Positions 18,271 through 25,657 of a stretch of 64,000 nucleotides of DNA are shown here, in pieces. Source of the DNA: Rhodococcus triatomae (GTDB taxonomy: Bacteria > Actinomycetota > Actinomycetes > Mycobacteriales > Mycobacteriaceae); contig NZ_CP048814.1 in NCBI RefSeq assembly GCF_014217785.1, positions 62,001 to 126,000 on the forward strand, in the 5' to 3' direction. The position numbers were made by a program, and so were the translations under genes. The notes below the pieces were generated by a model. The model searched no databases, was not told where the DNA came from, and worked only from the letters and a program-made list of their open reading frames with translations. How positions within the stretch are numbered: the first letter of the stretch is position 1; every line of letters starts with the position of its first letter.

Positions 18271-18339
18271 CGACCCGGCAGTCACTCCTCGGGCGACCCG
18301 GCAGTCACTCCTCGGGCGACCCGGCAGTCACTCCTCGGG
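18271..18339. repeat. 23-bp tandem repeat, three exact copies, spanning the PdtaR-like gene stop
   Basis: Three identical 23-mers (CGACCCGGCAGTCACTCCTC plus GGG) lie at 18271-18293, 18294-18316 and 18317-18339. The third copy contains the last codons and TGA (18328-18330) of the ANTAR regulator gene, so the array is a duplication of the gene's 3' end into the downstream gap. Confidence 0.92.
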
Positions 18340-18942
18340 CGACCCGCCCAGGGTCTCTATGACGATCTCCGCGACCGCCTTCATCGTCGACCGACGGTCC
18401 ATCGCGGCGCGCTGGACCCAGCGGAACGCCTCCGGCTCGGTCATCGCCTGCTTCTCCATGAGAATGCCCTTGGCTCGCTCGACCAGCTTGCGCGTCTCGA
18501 GCCGATCGGACATCTCGGTGACCTCACGCTCGAGCGCGGTGATCTCCTTGAACCGGCTGGTCGCCAGTTCGACGGCGGGCACCAGGTCGGCGATCGAGAA
18601 CGGCTTCACCAGGTACGCCATCGCACCCGCGTCCCGGGCCCGCTCGACCAGCTCGCGCTGGCTGAATGCGGTGAGGATCACCACGGGTGCGATCCGCTTG
18701 GCAGCGATCTCGGACGCGGCGTCGATACCGTCCCGGCGAGGCATCTTCACGTCCATGATGACCAGGTCAGGGTTCAGTTCCAGCGCCAGTTCGACGGCGA
18801 CCTGGCCGTCGCCGGCCTCCCCGACCACGTCGTACCCTTCCTCGCGCAGCATCTCCACCAGATCGAGCCGAATCAGCGCCTCGTCCTCCGCCACGAGCAC
18901 ACGCGTGGGCTGCGCCACCACCTGCGGTTCGGGTGCGTTCAT
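18328..18942 (-). CDS. pdtaR: ANTAR-domain response regulator (PdtaR-like antiterminator)
   Basis: A 204-residue two-domain regulator. The receiver domain has acidic pocket D20/E21, phospho-acceptor D64 (VIMDVKMPRRDG) and the conserved lysine in YLVKPFS. A linking coiled coil (EITALEREVTEMSDRLETRK) leads to a C-terminal ANTAR RNA-binding domain (LVERAKGILMEKQAMTEPEAFRWVQRAAMD at about 148-177). In mycobacteria PdtaR (Rv1626), phosphorylated by PdtaS, binds tandem RNA hairpins to prevent termination. Start ATG 18942 is set by GAGGAGG nine bases upstream. The kinase is not in this window. Confidence 0.92.
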   Translation of the reverse strand: MNAPEPQVVAQPTRVLVAEDEALIRLDLVEMLREEGYDVVGEAGDGQVAVELALELNPDLVIMDVKMPRRDGIDAASEIAAKRIAPVVILTAFSQRELVERARDAGAMAYLVKPFSIADLVPAVELATSRFKEITALEREVTEMSDRLETRKLVERAKGILMEKQAMTEPEAFRWVQRAAMDRRSTMKAVAEIVIETLGGSPEE

Positions 18943-19063
18943 GGGCACCATCCTCCTCTGCTGGACGCCCCGATGCCGGGCGTGAACGTTAGAAGGGTAC
19001 CGGTGGTTGACTCCCGGCAACGATCTTCTAGAGTTGTCTCCGCACCGCGGGCCGGCCCCGCAC

Positions 19064-19137
19064 GCCCTCGTATCCCAATTGGCAGAGGAAACGGATTCAA
19101 AACCCGTACAGTGTGAGTTCGAGTCTCACCGAGGGCA
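19064..19137 (+). tRNA. tRNA with anticodon CAA (Leu by codon), short variable arm
   Basis: A 74-nt cloverleaf. The acceptor stem GCCCTCG/CGAGGGC is perfect over 7 bp, with discriminator A and no encoded CCA. The D arm has a TCC/GGA stem and GG in the loop. The anticodon stem is ACGGA/CCCGT with an A-C mismatch at its loop end, and the loop TTCAAAA puts CAA at 34-36. The variable region is only ACAGT. The T arm GTGAG-TTCGAGT-CTCAC is perfect. CAA should read the leucine codon TTG, yet bacterial tRNA-Leu is normally class II with a long variable arm, so the isotype is uncertain although the tRNA is convincing. Confidence 0.85.
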
Positions 19138-19361
19138 CTCCCGATACTCACCGCTGGAAGCCGGCCCCACCGCACCTGGCAGGTCCGCGACCGCACCGGA
19201 AGTCCGCATCCGGTCCGCATGAGCCGCAGCCTGCCCAGACGTCCCGGATCATCCCATCCGACGTGTACCCCATCCGCTGCATGACCATCACCGCCGCCCC
19301 AATGCGACCGGCCTGTGACGCTGCAGGGTGTCGCAGCTCCTGCGGCGTCAGCGCGCCACCA

Positions 19362-19961
19362 CTACCCGACCATCCCTCGCCACACGATCTCGAAAGCCGA
19401 CCGGCACCGCGCCGACGTCACCGGGTCGTCGAAATTCGCTCCGCGAGCGATGGATTGATAGTAGAAGATCCCGTTGATCGCGTCGATGGCCGCGTCCACA
19501 TCGAGATCGGCACGCAACTCACCGCGGTCGACGGCCACCTGGAGCGCCCTCACCATCGCACGCCTTCTGCGTTGCACATGGGACGTCCAATACGCCTTCT
19601 GTAGGTCCGGGTTCTCCATGACCAGCGCAATACGCTTGCGGAATCGCCGCTCGGTGTACGTCTTTCCTCGGGTCGCCTCGATGTCACCGAACAGCAGTTC
19701 CACGATCACCGCTTTGACGTCACCGGACGTGTCGATCTCGATGGCGGTGCGCCCGTGGTCGAGCGCAGCGGCCATCAGCACGGTCATCGATTCCCAGCGT
19801 CGGTACAGCGCAGCACGTGACAGGCCGCTGATCTGCAGCACCCGGCTGACCGTGACGGGTTCGTCGGCGTCGATGAGCTGCAGCGCCGCGGCGAGAATCT
19901 TCTCGTCGTGCCCCTCGGTACGGGGACGCCCGGGTCCCCGGGTCTCGGCTGCCGCCGTCAC
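19362..19961 (-). CDS. TetR-family transcriptional regulator
   Basis: A 199-residue TetR repressor. The N-terminal helix-turn-helix is at about residues 20-62 (ILAAALQLIDADEPVTVSRV then SGLSRAALYRRWESMTVLMA). The remainder is the variable ligand-binding and dimerisation domain. Its start overlaps the stop of the phosphatase gene (19958-19961, ATGA), making it the last gene of the phosphonate-type transport operon, which it probably autoregulates. The inducing ligand is unknown. The 224 bases between its stop and the tRNA hold no gene I can support. Confidence 0.88.
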   Translation of the reverse strand: MTAAAETRGPGRPRTEGHDEKILAAALQLIDADEPVTVSRVLQISGLSRAALYRRWESMTVLMAAALDHGRTAIEIDTSGDVKAVIVELLFGDIEATRGKTYTERRFRKRIALVMENPDLQKAYWTSHVQRRRRAMVRALQVAVDRGELRADLDVDAAIDAINGIFYYQSIARGANFDDPVTSARCRSAFEIVWRGMVG

Positions 19962-20737
19962 GGCGCGATCGCCCGTTCACGCAGCCGCTCGACCAGTCCG
20001 TCGCCGAGTCCGGCACGCCGCAGCGGCTCGAGTCGACCACCGTAGGTGGCTGTGAGATACCCGAGCAGCCCGCGCATCGGTTCCGGCGAGAACCCGTTCC
20101 GCAGTGCGGCGCGGGCGCCCTCGTCGAGTTCGACACCGAGCGTTTCCAGCAGGGGTCCGACAACTTGGTGCGTCCGGGCCGCGATCCCGTCGGTATTCGC
20201 TCCGGTGGCGATGTAATCGGCGACGATCGCGTCGTCGTCGGCACCGAGCGCCAGCAGCAGCGATGCCGCGAGGACCCCGGTCCGGTCCTGCCCTGCAGCG
20301 CAATGGAATGCGACGGCGCCGGGGCTGTGCGCGATGATCGACAGCGCCGTGACGATGTGCGGGGCGGCCGTCTCGAACATCCGGATGTACATGTCCGCGA
20401 ACGTGGATTGGTCGAGCAGGTCACGGGTGTTTACCGCGGTGCGCGTCGTCTCCGCGACGGACGCGATGAACGGGACGTGGTGGTAGGTGACCGGCAGGTC
20501 GGCGAGCGGGCCGCGCCCGGTGAGGCGCACCTCGGCAGGCGAACGCAGATCGATGAGGGTGGTGAGGCCACCGTCCGCGAGCTTCCTCGCCGAGTCGGGG
20601 TCGGCGATCGAGAGGTCGTCGGCGCGGATCGCGAATCCGTCACGCACGACGCCGTCGCGCGTGACGATGCCGCCGAGATCACGCAGGTTGGCCGGGGCCG
20701 ACAGGATGAGTTCGGGGAGGAGGTCTACTGGGTTCAC
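19958..20737 (-). CDS. Tyrosine-phosphatase-like protein (Y_phosphatase3/PtpB type)
   Basis: A 259-residue protein of the bacterial PtpB-like phosphatase family. The P-loop HCAAGQDRTG (145-154) carries the catalytic Cys146 and Arg152 of the CX5R motif, and RDLGG near residue 20 and LIDLRSPAEV near 62 are family features. Members dephosphorylate phosphotyrosine or phosphoinositides, and some act on small phosphoesters. GTG 20737 overlaps the permease stop by 4 bases (GTGA), so it is co-translated with the importer. That context hints at a small imported phosphorus compound as substrate. This is inference. Confidence 0.85.
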   Translation of the reverse strand: MNPVDLLPELILSAPANLRDLGGIVTRDGVVRDGFAIRADDLSIADPDSARKLADGGLTTLIDLRSPAEVRLTGRGPLADLPVTYHHVPFIASVAETTRTAVNTRDLLDQSTFADMYIRMFETAAPHIVTALSIIAHSPGAVAFHCAAGQDRTGVLAASLLLALGADDDAIVADYIATGANTDGIAARTHQVVGPLLETLGVELDEGARAALRNGFSPEPMRGLLGYLTATYGGRLEPLRRAGLGDGLVERLRERAIAP

Positions 20738-21558
20738 GTGATTCTCTTTCGGATGATGGCACTCGTCTGGTCGATGACGGTGACGAGCACGATGATGCAC
20801 AGGACCATGGCGCAGAGGTGTCCGTAGTCGTAGCGGTTCATGGCAGTGGTGAGTTCGAGGCCGATACCACCGGCGCCGACGAGTCCGAGGATGGTTGCGC
20901 CGCGCACATTGCCCTCGAACAGCAGCAGGGTGTAGCTCGTGAGCATCGGCATCGACTGCGGCAGAATGCCGTAGCGGATGACTTGCCGTTTCGACGCACC
21001 GACGGATTCCATCGCGACGATCGGGCCGCGGTCGACGGATTCCATCGCCTCGGCGAAGATCTTGCCGATCGACCCGATCGATCCGAGGGTCATCGCCAGG
21101 ATTCCGGCGAACGGCCCGAGCCCGACGGCCGAAACGAACATGAGAGCGAGCACGAGGTCGGGGATCGAGCGGATCACGTTCATGATCCATCGGCACGGGT
21201 AGTAGAGCCAGCTCGGCGCGATGTTGCGCGCCGCCCCGAACGCGATGACGAGTGAGAGCAGAGCACCGAGCACGGTTCCGACGATGGCCATCTGGAGCGT
21301 CTCGACGAGCAGTTCGACGATGAGTGGCAGCTTGCCGAAGTCGGGCGGGAACAGTCTGGTAACGAAGTCCACCATGTTGAACGCGCCGTCGCCGAGCTTC
21401 AGGAAATCGAACTGGGCGCCCTCGGCGGACCACAGGAACAGCACGATGGCAACGGCCACTCCGAGTCCGACGCGTGCCCTCGGGACGGCGAACGCCCGTT
21501 GCATCCGTTCCCGTTCCCGCGGGTCCAGTTGGGGTTCGAGTGTGCGAGGGCCGCTCAT
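20734..21558 (-). CDS. phnE: Phosphonate/phosphite-type ABC transporter permease
   Basis: A 274-residue PhnE-family permease with about six membrane segments. Diagnostic stretches are ETLQMAIVGTVLGALLSLVI, NVIRSIPDLVLALMFVSAVG and the coupling loop AMESVDRGPIVAMESVGASKRQVI. The end (VTVIDQTSAIIRKRI) matches PhnE. It overlaps phnC by 4 bases upstream and the phosphatase gene by 4 bases downstream. It would form a homodimeric pore. Whether phosphonate, phosphite or phosphate ester is transported cannot be told. Confidence 0.9.
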   Translation of the reverse strand: MSGPRTLEPQLDPRERERMQRAFAVPRARVGLGVAVAIVLFLWSAEGAQFDFLKLGDGAFNMVDFVTRLFPPDFGKLPLIVELLVETLQMAIVGTVLGALLSLVIAFGAARNIAPSWLYYPCRWIMNVIRSIPDLVLALMFVSAVGLGPFAGILAMTLGSIGSIGKIFAEAMESVDRGPIVAMESVGASKRQVIRYGILPQSMPMLTSYTLLLFEGNVRGATILGLVGAGGIGLELTTAMNRYDYGHLCAMVLCIIVLVTVIDQTSAIIRKRIT

Positions 21559-22397
21559 CCGTGCTCCTCCGTGGCCGCACCGTGGTAGACGGCCCGCAGG
21601 TCCGTTTCGGTGAGGTCGGTCGCGCTGCCCTCGACTACCACGCGGCCACCGCGTAGCCCGACGATCCGGTCGGAATGAGCGAGCGCGAGCGGCACGACGT
21701 GCAGGCTCACCAGGACGGGAATGCCCTCCTGGCGTGCGATCGACCGCAGCAGGTCGAGAACGACGGCGCTCATCGTCGGATCGAGCGAGGCGACCGGCTC
21801 GTCGGCGAGGATCACACGCGGGTTCTGCATGAGTGCACGCGCGATCGCGACCCGCTGTTGCTGCCCACCCGAGAGCGAGCGCGCCTCGTCTTTCGCCTTG
21901 TGCGCGATACCTACTCGCTCGAGCAGTTCGAATGCGCGGACGCGGTCGGCGGAGCGGAAGGTGCCGAGCACATTGAGCGGCCCCGCGCCGTGCAGCGCCC
22001 CGGTGAGGACGTTGGTGAGAACGGGCAGCCGTCCGATGAGATTGAACTGCTGGAACACCTGACCGACCTCGGCACGTAGACCGCGCAACTGTCTGCGTCG
22101 CAGCCGTGCGACGTCCACACCGCCCACCGTGACCTCTCCCGACGTGATGGGTGCGAATCCGGTGAGCGCCCTCATCAGGGTCGACTTGCCCGATCCGGAC
22201 GAGCCGAGCAGTGCCACGACCTCACCCGCGTGCAGGTCGAGGTCGACACCGTCGAGTACGAGGGGAAGGTCGGGTGCGTAGCGGACCGCGAGTTCTCGAA
22301 CGGAAACCCGCGCCGCCAAGGCGGCCGGCTCCGCTGGTACGCGCGGGCCCAGTAGCGTGCTCATGACGGTGGCCTCCCGTTTCTCGATCGACGTCAT
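21555..22397 (-). CDS. phnC: Phosphonate/phosphite-type ABC transporter ATPase
   Basis: A 280-residue ABC ATPase. Walker A GSSGSGKST is at 65-73, the Q-loop VGQVFQQFNLIGRLPVLTNV and TGALHG are PhnC-like, the signature is [19 protein letters not shown], and Walker B VILADEPVASLDP. ATG 22397 overlaps the binding-protein stop by 4 bases; ATG 22361 (MSTLLGP) is an alternative. The ~30-residue alanine-rich leader before the ABC core is unusual but not disruptive. Second gene of the phnD-phnC-phnE-phosphatase-tetR operon. Confidence 0.9.
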   Translation of the reverse strand: MTSIEKREATVMSTLLGPRVPAEPAALAARVSVRELAVRYAPDLPLVLDGVDLDLHAGEVVALLGSSGSGKSTLMRALTGFAPITSGEVTVGGVDVARLRRRQLRGLRAEVGQVFQQFNLIGRLPVLTNVLTGALHGAGPLNVLGTFRSADRVRAFELLERVGIAHKAKDEARSLSGGQQQRVAIARALMQNPRVILADEPVASLDPTMSAVVLDLLRSIARQEGIPVLVSLHVVPLALAHSDRIVGLRGGRVVVEGSATDLTETDLRAVYHGAATEEHG

Positions 22398-23314
22398 TCG
22401 AGATCGGAGATGTCGACGCCGGCGACCGCCGCGATGTCGACGTAGGGCTGGAACACCGAGGCGTCGGGTTCGATGATGGGATCGACTCCGACACCGATGC
22501 CCTCCCCGTACAGTCCGAGGGCTTCCTTGTTCTCCACGGAGAAGACCTTGGGCAGCGCCTCGACGAGGGCCTGGCGCTTCGCGTCACCCATGCCGGGATT
22601 GGCGAGCACGGAGGTCGAGACGGGCATCGGGATGCTCTCGCCGAGCGAGCGGGTCTCCCCCACCTCGAAGGGGAACATCGGGTCGCCCCTGCCCGCCAGC
22701 GACGGGAAAATAGTTGCGGTGCAGGCAACGTCGGCTTGGCCGTTCCTGAGCGCGAGGAAGCTGCGGTCGTGACCGCCGGAGATGAGGACCTCGTAGTCGT
22801 CGCCCATCTCGAGGCCCGCCTCGTACAGCATGTGCACCGGCATGAAGTAGCCGGAACTCGATGCCGGGTCGGCGAACGCGACGGTGGTGTCGGGGGTGAT
22901 GTCGGTGAGCGTGCGAAGGGGCGAGGAATCGAGGACGAGACAGGTGGAGACGGGGTCGTCACCGCCGGACCACGCGATGAGCGAATCGACCTCACCGGTG
23001 TTGACGGCGAGCGCGGACGGAAATCCGCTCATGATGCCGATGTCCTCGTGGCCGGCGCGGATCGCTTCGATGACGGCCGAGTAGTTGGGTACGTCGGTGA
23101 CTTCGACGGTATACTCGGTCTCTGCTTCGAGCAGCGCGGCGATCACGTCGACAGGTGTCTCGGCGGTCGGGTCGTCGGTGAGCGGGAGCGTCGCGAAGCG
23201 GATGACGTCCTCGCTCCCGGACGCGGTAGCACTGCTGCCGAAGGAACAGCCGGTCAGGACGATCGCGGACGCAGCGACGAACGCGCCCAGAACGGAGGGG
23301 CCGCGAGTTCGCAT
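22394..23314 (-). CDS. phnD: Phosphonate/phosphite-type ABC transporter binding lipoprotein
   Basis: A 306-residue PhnD-family receptor. The lipobox VLTGC places the lipidated residue at Cys23. The mature part begins DVIRFATLPLTDDP, with the family segments YSAVIEAIRAGHEDIGIMSG and VAFADPASSSGYFMPVHMLYE, where serines/threonines line the anion pocket in characterised homologues. ATG 23314 was chosen because the signal peptide starts there. First gene of the operon; the 156 bases upstream (23315-23470) should contain its promoter and include a 7-bp inverted repeat (23405-23411/23431-23437). Confidence 0.88.
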   Translation of the reverse strand: MRTRGPSVLGAFVAASAIVLTGCSFGSSATASGSEDVIRFATLPLTDDPTAETPVDVIAALLEAETEYTVEVTDVPNYSAVIEAIRAGHEDIGIMSGFPSALAVNTGEVDSLIAWSGGDDPVSTCLVLDSSPLRTLTDITPDTTVAFADPASSSGYFMPVHMLYEAGLEMGDDYEVLISGGHDRSFLALRNGQADVACTATIFPSLAGRGDPMFPFEVGETRSLGESIPMPVSTSVLANPGMGDAKRQALVEALPKVFSVENKEALGLYGEGIGVGVDPIIEPDASVFQPYVDIAAVAGVDISDLE

Positions 23315-23470
23315 AGGAGTACAGCCTTTCGGACGAGTCGGGAACCCACAGGCGGTGCGTGGGTAGGCAGGAGCCATCAGACCGAAAGGAAGTGACGCGC
23401 AATTCCGAGACCGGTGATACGAGAATGGAAGTCTCGGTGAACGGGCGGTGCTGTGCGCAGGGTCGAGCAG

Positions 23471-23848
23471 CTAGCGGAGCTGGACGCCCAGAGCACGTAG
23501 TCCCGCCGCATCGGCCCGTTCAAACTTCTTGCGGTCCTCGACGACGTCGTACCAAGCGTCATCCTCGGTGAGTAGCTGAGCAAGCAGCAGAGGCCTATCG
23601 AACACCGAGAAGATCGAAGCCACCGGCGCATCCCACCCCCGGCACCGGTTCACGGTCTCGTGGTACCCGGCGATCACGGCGACGCGGTGCTCCGGGTATT
23701 CCCAATGCACGCCGGTCTCAATACGTTCGAGAGGACGGGCGGCCCCGGTCCAGACCTTGGCGAACAGCTTGGCATGGGGTGGGTCCATCGCTGCCAGAAG
23801 CCGGTACTCGCCGTCTCGCTCCTCCACCACGTTCGTCCACTTCGCCAT
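23471..23848 (-). CDS. Hypothetical protein, 125 residues
   Basis: I do not recognise this protein. It is a soluble, fairly acidic 125-residue sequence with several aromatic positions (EYRLLAAMDPPHAKLFAKVW, HWEYPEHRVAVIAGYHETVN) and no signal peptide or membrane helix. It ends ALGVQLR. Start ATG 23848 is the only ATG near the frame start. It lies on the same strand as, and 156 bases upstream of, the phn operon, and 68 bases downstream of the XRE/DUF2510 gene. Codon use is coding-like, so the gene is probably real. Confidence 0.6.
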   Translation of the reverse strand: MAKWTNVVEERDGEYRLLAAMDPPHAKLFAKVWTGAARPLERIETGVHWEYPEHRVAVIAGYHETVNRCRGWDAPVASIFSVFDRPLLLAQLLTEDDAWYDVVEDRKKFERADAAGLRALGVQLR

Positions 23849-23916
23849 CTCGACCTACCTGCCCATCCCTGTTCGGTCTCGTTAAGTTAAGAGAAGCACC
23901 CGCAAGCGCACTCCGT

Positions 23917-24450
23917 CTACGAGACCCGCCAAGGGGCCGTCGAGGCGGTGTGCTCGGTCCAGAACCCGTCCCAGTATCGCTGAGTCGGCAGCCCGGCCGG
24001 GTCCGAGTACCAGCCGGCAGGTACCGACGGCGGTGGCGGTGAGAGCTCGGCAGCTGCCGCTGAGGTCGCTGCGAGCCTGAGTCGTTCCTCCAGCTGACGC
24101 ACGAGGTCCTCGTTGCACAGCAGAGCCGGGTCGGACGCCAGGTGGTTCACGCCTAGGTCGTCGGGGGTGAGTGCCTCCGCCGCGATCATCGCGTCGATAG
24201 TGGGCACGCCCAGCGCTTGCGCTGTGCTCGGGATGACTTTCACACTCGGTTGGGCGTCGTCGTTGAGCCACCGCGACACCGTGGCAGCGCTGCCGTTGGC
24301 TTGCCTACTCAGCTCAGCGCTGTCGAAGCCCAGGCGTTCCAAGTGTTCGCGCACGAAGACGCTCCAACTCGACGTGCACGGAGAATAGTTCGCGGGTGCC
24401 ACCGACCCCGTCGTGCTAAGAAGTTGGCTGAGTCGACTGTCGGAGGCCAC
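23917..24450 (-). CDS. XRE-type HTH protein with C-terminal DUF2510
   Basis: A protein of about 177 residues. An XRE-like helix-turn-helix (FVREHLERLGFDSAELSRQA then SAATVSRWLNDDAQPS) is followed by a linker and, at the end, a DUF2510 motif (PAGWYSDPAGLPTQRYWDGF). DUF2510 is common in actinobacterial membrane and envelope proteins; joining it to a DNA-binding domain suggests a regulator. The start is uncertain: GTG 24450 leaves 15 bases to the divergent gene, and GTG 24402 is an alternative. The frame runs further upstream but into the divergent gene, so that part is not accepted. Confidence 0.65.
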   Translation of the reverse strand: MASDSRLSQLLSTTGSVAPANYSPCTSSWSVFVREHLERLGFDSAELSRQANGSAATVSRWLNDDAQPSVKVIPSTAQALGVPTIDAMIAAEALTPDDLGVNHLASDPALLCNEDLVRQLEERLRLAATSAAAAELSPPPPSVPAGWYSDPAGLPTQRYWDGFWTEHTASTAPWRVS

Positions 24451-24465
24451 ACATAGACTCCAACG

Positions 24466-25254
24466 GTGACAGCCGATACGACGACAGACCTCGACGGCCT
24501 GGATGAAGCTGGACGCGCAAAGACTCAGCAGCTCATGAAGACACTCACCGCTGTCGCACGCAAATGTGAGACCGGCGGCCACAGCATCGAGCCGACGAGC
24601 GACCTCGACCTTGACCACCAGCGGATGACCGGACTTCTGGTCGGGCACAGCGTCGACCGCGCCCTGCACCACAGCCTGGACTGCCTGTGGGGTCTCAACC
24701 AACTCCTCGTCGTCAATGGCCCCCAGCACTACTCCCCCTATGTCCTCATCAGGGGTGCGCTGGAGTCCGCCGCCACCGCCGTCTGGCTTCTGTCGCCCGA
24801 CGACCAAACCACGCGTCTACAGCGGCGCGTCGCCCTAGAAGTCGACAACTCAAAGGAAGCATCGAAGGCAATCGCGGCTGCCGGGCACGCCGACCAGGAT
24901 GACGCTGACCAACGCAAGAGAAACCTAGGCGCCCTCCTCCGAGATTCCGGTCTTGTGCTCAAGAACTGCCAGTGGCATGGATACGGAGCCGTCGTCCAGG
25001 AGATCGACGACGCACCAAACACCCTGAAGTCCGTCGAACTGGCTTGGCGAACGACCTCGGGGATGTCGCACGGCAAACTCTGGTCCTTTGAGGTGTTCGC
25101 CGCCGAGTCGAACCGCCGCGTGGTCGGCAACGGCGCGTTCAAAGCCGACTTCTCGCCCAGCTATCACGGCCTGTCGAAGGTGCTGGAAGTCGCCGTCCGC
25201 ACCATCCACCGCGCCGACGCCCTTTTCGACGAGCGCCGGAAGGTCACCCAGTGA
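24466..25254 (+). CDS. Hypothetical helical protein with a HEPN-like R-x6-H motif
   Basis: A 262-residue, mostly helical soluble protein I cannot assign to a named family. Near the C-terminus the sequence WRTTSGMSHGK has Arg195 and His202, a spacing (R-x6-H) that fits the RNase-type HEPN motif. An R(x4-6)H pattern alone is weak evidence. GTG 24466 is the start, 15 bases from the divergent HTH gene. The stop overlaps the GTG of the next, decayed DUF2971-like gene (GTGA), so the two were once an operon. A defence or phage-related role is possible but unproven. Confidence 0.7.
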   Translation: MTADTTTDLDGLDEAGRAKTQQLMKTLTAVARKCETGGHSIEPTSDLDLDHQRMTGLLVGHSVDRALHHSLDCLWGLNQLLVVNGPQHYSPYVLIRGALESAATAVWLLSPDDQTTRLQRRVALEVDNSKEASKAIAAAGHADQDDADQRKRNLGALLRDSGLVLKNCQWHGYGAVVQEIDDAPNTLKSVELAWRTTSGMSHGKLWSFEVFAAESNRRVVGNGAFKADFSPSYHGLSKVLEVAVRTIHRADALFDERRKVTQ

Positions 25255-25623
25255 GCGACAAGACACCTCGGCTCCTCTACCGCTACACGTCAGCGGACGC
25301 ACTCCTTAGGCATCCTTCAGAGCAACGTGCTGTGGGCCACGGACGCTGACCTCAACGACACCCGAGAACTACGTCACGGCTCCGCGAGCATGAACACGCC
25401 CTACGCCGAGCAGCGGACCAGTTCAATCCCGGCCGCAAAAGGACTGTGACGGACGCGCAGACCGCCCAAGCCGTCACGCTGCGCTTCACCGCTAAGACCC
25501 TCGCAGATGGCGAACTGTTCGAGAAGAACCAGCTGGGCGACGCCTACATCGCGTGCCTCTGCGAGGACGGGGACCAACTCGGCCAGTGGCGCGGCTACGG
25601 CGCAAACGTCGGAGTAGGACGCC
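25251..25623 (+). pseudogene. Decayed DUF2971-family gene
   Basis: Pieces of a DUF2971 protein are spread over three frames. GTG 25251 begins VSDKTPRLLYRYTSADALL. After a frameshift near 25310 the reading continues GILQSNVLWATDADLNDTRE until a TGA at 25447. A third frame then gives DAYIACLCEDGDQLGQWRGY. These match the usual DUF2971 order (LYRYTS, LWATDA-LND, CFSE-DQLSQW-GY). Similarity stops at about 25620, just before the convergent gene, so the 3' part is also lost. The start overlaps the preceding gene by GTGA. Function of intact members is not established. Confidence 0.75.
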
Positions 25624-25657
25624 AGGTACTACCGGCACCGAGCTACTCCGGACCACC

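Noticed and set aside
19138-19361. Possible gene fragment between the tRNA and tetR
   Set aside because: Translations in all frames gave nothing I could match; a stretch reading MQRMGYTSDGMIRDVW on the minus strand was suggestive but not identifiable.
23405-23437. 7-bp inverted repeat (CCGAGAC/GTCTCGG) upstream of phnD
   Set aside because: Plausible TetR operator, but short arms with a 19-base spacer could arise by chance; kept only as a remark in the phnD entry.
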